Below are positions 60,001-64,000 of a stretch of DNA of 64,000 nucleotides, piece after piece. The translations under genes were made by a program, and so were the position numbers. The notes below the pieces were generated by a model. It did no database searches. It saw only the letters and a list, made by a program, of their open reading frames with translations, and had not been told where the DNA came from. This DNA is from Bactericera cockerelli (lineage: Eukaryota; Arthropoda; Insecta; Hemiptera; Triozidae). The stretch is from the NCBI GenBank assembly GCA_024516035.1, contig CM044955.1, forward strand, positions 12,778,009 to 12,842,008, written 5' to 3'. The stretch's first letter is position 1; every line of letters starts with the position of its first letter.

Positions 60001-62039
60001 TTTCATTTCTTCACTTCCAATGCACATTTGCATTGCATCATTTAAGTTCATATTTTTCTTGAGCCACAATTTTTCTCGCATGTTTATGTCTTTGATTGAA
60101 CATGTTATTTTATCTAAAAGAAGTTCTTCTTCCATTTGCTTGTATTCACATAACTTCACCTTTGATTTTAGTTTCATGAAGTATTCTCTGTAATTTTCAT
60201 TGTCTTCTTGTTTAATACAATTGAATATATATCTTTCGTATCTGACATTCACCTCTTGACAAAGTTTTTGTTCCAAACTTTTTATAATGTTCTCAACCGT
60301 TTGTTTTTCTGGGTCTTCAATAAGTTTATAAATCATCTTGCTGGCTTCATCACCAATAATTGTCATCATCACTGATACCTGAACATTCATTTCTTCTTTG
60401 TTTAATCCACTTGATACCGCATAATTGTTAAACATTCTTTGAAAATGGTGAATATTTTCTTTCATGTTACCCTCCAGACTCAACACACTCGGGACCGGCA
60501 CGTTCCGTGCGCTCGTCACTCTCAGTTTGCTGTCTCTGTCTGGTTGGTTTTCTTCCACCAAATTTTGTTTCAAAGTCTTCATTTGTTGTTCAACTAATGT
60601 CTTCACCATCTCCTTCACTTTCTCATCGAGTTTATCCATGATCACAAGTAATCGAAAAACAAAATAATGCTATCACAAAATTTTCAATGGAAATTCACTA
60701 ATTTCAGAAAAATTTTCAAACACCATGACACCATATTTTAAGAAGTCTTAGTAAGTTTATTTATCGAATGACTACTGTAGAATGACTACTGTAGAATGAC
60801 TACTGGCTCATCAATCTCAAGATTACATCAAAGCGGCCACCACAGAATGGCCAATACCAACACTATTAAAGTCCCATTATTCCAGCAGCAAGCCCAAGAC
60901 ATATTATTATGTGGTAAAAATCCCAAATGGGAGGATAACTCGTCATGTCCCGGCTGGGTTTCGAACCCACGACCTCTGGAACTTCTGGATTCACAGAGTG
61001 CCGCCTTTACCACTGAGCTACCGGGACAACTCACCAGTAGTGATGTATGAAGACTGAACGACTGACTCGAATGAACTAAGTCATTCTGCTGAACGATTGA
61101 ACTATTGAACTAAACTCAGTGAACGATTAATTCATTTAGTTCCCTAGCAGTTCCATTCACACAATACATGAACGAGCAAGGAATATCGTTCTGAAATTCC
61201 GAACTAGGTACCTAGGATTAGTTCTGAACGAGAATAAAGCGATCAACTGAAACTAAGCGATCTGATTGGTTACGCGAACATGCTAGGGTCTCCTGAACTA
61301 AATGAACGACTTAAAAGAACTAGTTCTTCTAAGTGACTAAGAACTAAATGATCCGATCATCAGACTGATCGGATTGGTTACGCGAACATGCTAGGGTCTC
61401 CTGAACGAAATGAACGACTTAAAAGAACTAGTTCTTCTAACACCCGTATTTATGAACAGCGAATTCTGTCTGAGCACTGTCTCAAGCAAGGTATTGGCCA
61501 ATAATATTAAAGGAAATCATGCTTCAGACCATGCTCAAACGGCGTTTTCTGTTCATAAATACGGCTGTAAGTGACTCAGAACTAAATGATCCGATCATCA
61601 GACTGATCGGATTGGTTACGCGAACATGCTAGGGTCTCCTGAACTAAATGAACGACTTAAAAGAACTAGTTCTTCTAAGTGACTCAGAACTAAATGATCC
61701 GATCATCAGACTGATCGGATTGGTTACGCGAACATGCTAGGGTCTCCTGAACTAAATGAACGACTTAAAAGAACTAGTTCTTCTAAGTGACTCAGAACTA
61801 AATGATCCGATCATCAGACTGAACTAAACTCACCAGGAATAGAAGCGGTAGCTCGACTGCTTCTCGATGACGCGTCTCAGCTTCTCCAGCTTGTGCAGGA
61901 CGCGGCGGATCACGTGCGCGCGCAGCGTGTACCCGTTGTGGAAGAAGCAGAACAGCGCATGCTTGAGCCCTTCCTCGGTCAGTTCACGGCCCCAGTACTT
62001 GTCCCGCTTCTTGTAGTTCTCACTGTCCGCCTGGTACAC
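51023..62039 (-). CDS. Ip6k: Inositol hexakisphosphate kinase, C-terminal part (4 exons)
   Basis: Exons 61834-62039, 55523-55681, 53430-53679 and 51023-51469 join in phase to 1062 nt (353 residues plus stop). IP6 kinases phosphorylate InsP6 to 5-InsP7. Seen: VYQADSENYKKRDKYWGREL, EKQSSYRFYS joined to SLLIVYEG, a long acidic Ser/Pro/Glu linker in exons 2-3, then VDLRIIDFAHT (metal-binding Asp of the IPK family) and GPDAGFLRGLDSL. The upstream exon with the PxxxDxKxG motif is not in the window; I saw no candidate at 62040-64000. The last exon begins in phase 0. Its C-terminal tail after FLTEIL is encoded by a minisatellite. Exons are GC-rich against AT-rich introns. The intron before exon 55523-55681 holds a Gypsy element, and the one after it a splice-donor minisatellite. 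Confidence 0.92.
51965..52675. repeat. 31-33-bp minisatellite in an IP6K intron
   Basis: About 22 copies of ACTTTTCAGTTAGAGGGGAA, each followed by GATCTATTTGAT. Units differ mainly in the number of G residues (GAGGGG, GAGGG, GAGAGG). It lies in the last intron of the IP6K gene. Confidence 0.96.
53160..53375 (+). repeat. SINE family A, well-preserved copy
   Basis: Head with matching acceptor arms (GTCCCGG and CCGGGAC), TAGCTCAGTGGTAAAGGC, GGTCGTGGGTTCGAAACCC, body GTTATCCTCCCATTTGGGAT, and the tail GGCGATATTATTATTATT. It is in the last IP6K intron. Confidence 0.92.
53730..53949 (-). repeat. 5S rRNA-derived SINE
   Basis: The poly(T) start, tail complement (TTTTTAACGTCGCTTTCAAC), body and 5S-like head are all present. 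The 13-bp target duplication GAAGAAAACTTTT is at 53717-53729 and 53950-53962. It lies in an IP6K intron, antisense to nothing else. Confidence 0.92.
53951..54466. repeat. Direct duplication of about 90 bp
   Basis: A segment with GCCGACATGGTAGAACATTT occurs at 53951-54042 and again at 54372-54466 in the same orientation with a few differences. A tRNA-Gly-type SINE lies between the copies. Its cause is unclear. Confidence 0.85.
54130..54368 (-). repeat. tRNA-Gly-derived SINE, family E
   Basis: On the minus strand: GATTTGCTCAGTGGTTAAGC, CTCGCTTGCCATGCGAAAG (GCC anticodon) and CCCGGGTTCGATCCC, then the body shared with 29936-30125 (AAGTGTTGTGTCACTTCTCG-like). Confidence 0.87.
54847..55530. repeat. 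40-bp minisatellite containing a 5' splice site
   Basis: About 17 copies of a 40-bp unit, TTACTTACTTGGTGAGGAAA plus about 20 bp more (GCAGATGAGTGGTGGAGCGG). On the minus strand each unit reads CTCACCAAGTAAGT, which is the last 8 nt of IP6K exon 55523-55681 and its donor. The first unit is the real exon border. Confidence 0.96.
55763..55910 (-). repeat. tRNA-derived SINE, family D
   Basis: Nearly the same as the copies at 3441 and 4141. The target duplication AGTAAAATAG flanks it on both sides. It lies in an IP6K intron. Confidence 0.9.
56411..60862 (-). mobile_element. Gypsy (Ty3-like) LTR retrotransposon, recent and complete
   Basis: The 129-bp LTRs lie at 56411-56539 and 60734-60862 and differ at one visible base (CAACATT versus CAAGATT on the plus strand). 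On the minus strand they run TGTTGGTATTGG to CTTAAAATA. CTATT target duplications flank the element. A purine tract (AAGAAGAGGGGA) precedes the 3' LTR. Next to the 5' LTR, TGGTGTCATGG may be the primer site. Total length is 4452 bp. It lies in an IP6K intron in the same orientation as the gene. Confidence 0.95.
56578..60645 (-). CDS. Gag-Pol polyprotein of the Gypsy element
   Basis: A single unbroken ORF of 1355 residues carries both Gag and Pol, without the usual frameshift. Seen in order: Gag-like helices (1-240); two zinc knuckles (247-281; the first, CNFCGNNWHSDLKMC, has unusual spacing); aspartic protease with DTGAS at 336-340; reverse transcriptase with LPFG (594-597) and LADD (622-625) as the active-site box; RNase H with TDSSS (776) and ETDHSP (838); integrase with an HHCC-type finger (about 1012-1048) and Asp1076, Asp1133 and Glu1169 in DD35E spacing. 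All catalytic residues are present. No envelope gene is visible. The protein acts in reverse transcription and integration of the element. Short LTRs and a fused frame define the lineage; I cannot name it. Confidence 0.96.
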   Translation of the reverse strand: MIMDKLDEKVKEMVKTLVEQQMKTLKQNLVEENQPDRDSKLRVTSARNVPVPSVLSLEGNMKENIHHFQRMFNNYAVSSGLNKEEMNVQVSVMMTIIGDEASKMIYKLIEDPEKQTVENIIKSLEQKLCQEVNVRYERYIFNCIKQEDNENYREYFMKLKSKVKLCEYKQMEEELLLDKITCSIKDINMREKLWLKKNMNLNDAMQMCIGSEEMKQQISCMQDVTNNINKVYTKNNKKYVKQENKKCNFCGNNWHSDLKMCPAKEKECNYCHKTGHFASVCRKKLSVKQIEYYENGKESDQDEILKIENTSKNGVFTTLQVINDQSQVCDVKCQLDTGASCNIIGEKNLLKIINKTKVLLKPCYTILRAFGGTQIKPRGIYALKIRRLNKIFCLDFIVVEYEHCPLLSAQACDELKLISYCNKVKEQESKPLDSNIPMSTANIMKKYSHVFEGLGKIKGEVDLELTNEVVPVRQAPRRIPVALKDELRKELDDMVQQGIIIEEEGYTDWISNLTMVKKNGKLRICLDPSNLNTALKDTKQQLPTLDEILPELNNAKVFSTMDAKKGFWMIQLSEKSSKMTAFWTPFAKYRYLRLPFGISTAMEIFQKKMLEITNGLRGIHVLADDILIVGYGNTHQEAQKDHDKNLENLFVKLDKANVKLNKEKTKLCKNEIKFYGHILTENGVKPDESKVSAILNMPKPTCKEDLFRFLGMVTYLSRYIKNLSDISETLRKITHQDEMFVWKNEQEECFKNIKKNIANATLLKYYDPIKPVTIQTDSSSFAMGCALIQDNVPVAYASKTLTETQRNYAQIEKEMLAIVFACNRFDQYICGRSNVTIETDHSPLVSIFKKPLLKSPKRLQNMILSLQRYNIIVKYKSGKTMYLADTLSRAPESMSNQEKQIDIYEINTVMFDQVHVLDELNTGIYYTDDRSVKISDQSIEKIIAETMKDGQLKKLKEQILRGWPENKNQVSEDLKCYWNFRMDLVIENGVVLKNNQILIPISLRQEFLKKIHSGHLGIEATKKLAKEAVFWPNMLSEIEDTVKGCETCAKFGENQKRLEMMSHDVAKYPFEKISMDVFEINIKGKQRKFLVTVDHYSDFFEIDEIHDLTPKTTVLMCKRNFSRYGIPEKVIIDNATNFTGSEFKMFSKEWEFEHITSSPYYPQSNGKAEASVKIIKKMIKKSIEENEDFYKMLLVFRNTPNKTNMSPAKRMMCRWLRCQIPNWNKYQEMINSKECEEKINENRNRIAKVYNRSCVKRRNLQEGEQVWYKKKIEDEKWERGKVISCEGKRSYQVEDEDGAVYRRNEKFIKPNICITESNETEEESRSDIQEKDEPEIRRSTRKKQQPSRYGDFVMH
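61242..61820. repeat. 108-bp tandem repeat next to an IP6K splice donor
   Basis: Copies lie at 61242-61332 (partial, diverged), 61333-61440, 61571-61678, 61679-61786 and 61787-61820 (partial). The unit contains the 24-bp imperfect palindrome ATCCGATCATCAGACTGATC plus GGAT. The last partial copy stops about 10 bp from the donor of exon 61834-62039. Upstream, 61040-61240 is a looser GAAC-rich relative. Confidence 0.93.
61441..61567. mobile_element. 127-bp MITE inside the 108-bp array
   Basis: Ends CACCCGTATTTATGAACAG and CTGTTCATAAATACGGCTG form imperfect inverted repeats. TAA is at 61438-61440 and 61568-61570, while the neighbouring array units have TAA once at that place. TWA duplications point to PIF/Harbinger. 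Its sequence is unlike the 129-bp family. Confidence 0.9.
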
Positions 62040-64000
62040 CTGCGCGAGTGGGGGGAGGGGGGGAGAGAGAGAGAGAGGGAGAACATGAAACACAGGGGTC
62101 AGGGGTGGCGGCGACACAGGGTGCTGGAAAAGGACTGCATCCCCTTAGTGTGGGGTAGTCGCATTAAATATATGTTACCTATTATAGGTACCTATTATGT
62201 ACAATTATTAATGCAAATAAATTACAAATTACAAGTTCCCTCTCTCTCGATACGAGGCTGATTGACAGCTGAAAGATTTCAACCTTTACGACCTTGACCT
62301 TGGGTCTGTCGGGAAATCTCTCGTTTGCCTGTGTCATTTCAAAAAGAAATGTTACAATGCCAGTTGGTTTTTCTCTAGATTATAAAATCTGCCTTTCAAA
62401 TTTAATTGGAAGAACATTCGGTATCGTACTATATTTGATAATAATTGTCCTGGATTAATTCTAACCTAAAACTACATACTAAAACCGCTGTGCTTTTTTA
62501 AATAATAAATAAAATTAAGGGATTGGAGGGTATTCTAAACTCAGTCAAGGGTTATATTTCTAATTTGAATTAATACTTGCGAGGAAAATAAATAAAAAAA
62601 ACCAGGAGCTTGACACAAATGAAATATCTGTCACTTTTAGTTTGAAAGCCAAATGCAGGAAAAATTCAACTTCAAAATAAATCATAGGAAAGCGTGGATT
62701 TCAAAAGCAAGATGGGATTTTCTATTTGTTTCTTTCTGTTTTTAAAATTGCTGTCTATTTTTCATTTCAGAGTTATTTAAGATATTTTTAATCCAAGAAA
62801 AAACACAACTGTCCCCAAGTGAAATAAAAAACTGATGCTGTGATAAGCTTATGCACCTGTATAATGAGATTTTCAATATTATTTTCTATTTACCAGCTGT
62901 CTAGAATTTCATGTCGGCTTATTCAGGGACAGGGGGTCATAGGTGCGTAATTCACTACCGGGCTAAAAATTATTTGTGCTTCAATGCTCATTGTTACTCA
63001 AAAAGAGCTCCAATATTCTGCCTACTGCCATAAATACCACACCATTTCTCTGGTTCAAATTGACTATCTCAACTTTTCTCGTTCTTTTCATTATTCTCAT
63101 TAATGTTTTCAATGCGTAGCTATCTCATATGGTTTATGGTTTGAATCCAAACGCAGTAGATTAGAACAAACACCAAAAATTCAGAAACTTTCCATGAACA
63201 TTTATAACTCTGTCACTACTTGACTGTTCTTTTGATAGTGGTAATTAGGGATATTTTTTTTGTAGTTGACTATGTTGGATTTTAGAATTCAAGGATAGGC
63301 TGTTAATGATGAGCGATAGGAAAAGCTAGTGTAAAACAAATAGGAAAATCAAGATGGAAAGGAGTAGGAAACGATTGCAGTCGCAAGTAGTGAAAGGGTT
63401 GGGTTCAATAGCTTCAAATTTCGTCAATCGACCATTTAGTATGTTAAACCTATCGACCAATGAAGAAAGACCACCGTAATAACAAATAATTGTATTTGAA
63501 TTGGCCGACAGAACTTTAAGCATCTGCAGAATCGCTTGCCAAAACTTGAAGTTATGGAACATTCAAAGTTGGAGATAAAAAATCGAAATAAACAGGTAAT
63601 GACCTTGAACACCTTTTGACCTTTGAAGCCGCCTTTGTCGTGAGGGGCAGATCATGGAAGAGAACAGCTCTAGGGGATTCTCGTCCTAATTTGCAGGCCC
63701 TTGAGGGTCGCCCTTATGTCTGAAAATGATCGCACGGGACACACCTAACATAGATTAGCAAATACAGGACCATCTTAGCTTTAGACTTGTTTTATAACGT
63801 TATTTGAAGAAGATGTAGTTTTCGTATTCGATTACTAAGCACCAAGTGCTTCAATAATAATCAGCTACATTTCTATTACAACATTAGAAACTAAAAGTTT
63901 GAAGCAAAGTTTGAGCCATCAGCTCATTACTGAATTATCAGAAAGGTAGTTCAAAGTAAATGATGTAAATTTCCAAGTAGCCCAGGCAAATTAGTGCTCT
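62040..64000. other. IP6K intron or flank, no exon seen
   Basis: No candidate for the next upstream IP6K exon was found on the minus strand, and there are no clear repeats. The gene's 5' part most likely lies beyond the window end. Confidence 0.5.

Larger units (their letters stand above)
56360..61030 (-). repeat. SINE family A split by the Gypsy element
   Basis: The SINE tail lies at 56367-56410 and the rest at 60863-61028, head at the right. The 5-bp sequence CTATT occurs at both breakpoints (56406-56410 and 60863-60867) and only once in intact copies, so it is the LTR element's target duplication. Confidence 0.9.

Overview
This window is AT-rich animal nuclear DNA, almost certainly from an insect. 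Genes have small exons and GT-AG introns. There is a conserved Arf1, a metazoan RpL27 with a TCT-type promoter, and a dense mix of Tc1, mariner, hAT, Harbinger-like, Transib-like, LINE, Gypsy and SINE elements. A hemipteran would fit, but nothing here proves the order. No ORF or operon logic of prokaryotes applies.

Layout. Six host genes can be rebuilt by joining exons in phase. (1) 2724-8675, minus: a 359-residue type II membrane glycosyltransferase-like protein (DUF1647-like), five exons. (2) 11272-18467, minus: a 581-residue protein with three trihelix (Myb/SANT-like) DNA-binding domains, one per exon. (3) 23988-27386, minus: Arf1, 182 residues, three coding exons. (4) 31379-33919, minus: RpL27, 134 residues, three coding exons plus a 5' noncoding exon near 34615-34639. 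(5) 39935-46943, plus: an unrecognised 213-residue protein, three exons. (6) 51023-62039, minus: the C-terminal part (353 residues, four exons) of an inositol hexakisphosphate kinase whose 5' end lies beyond the window.

Mobile DNA fills most introns and gaps. The best-defined pieces are a recent Gypsy LTR retrotransposon (56411-60862, 129-bp LTRs differing at one base, 1355-residue intact ORF) and a Transib-like element (43698-45877) whose ends start with the RSS-like heptamer CACAGTG. A foldback element with arms of about 0.8 kb (34871-39152) is split by a 2.1-kb hAT element with 8-bp target duplications. There are also a dead Tc1 element, a 5'-truncated LINE with 13-bp target duplications, a decayed HARBI1-like transposase, and a 129-bp MITE family with TWA duplications. 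At least five SINE families are present, one with a head derived from 5S rRNA.

Minisatellites are attached to gene parts. One array (1858-2760) is built from the last codons and stop codon of gene 1. In the IP6K gene one 40-bp array carries about 17 copies of a 5' splice site (54847-55530), and the stop codon and C-terminal tail lie in another array (50965-51098). This recurrent duplication of gene ends and splice donors is the most unusual feature of the window.
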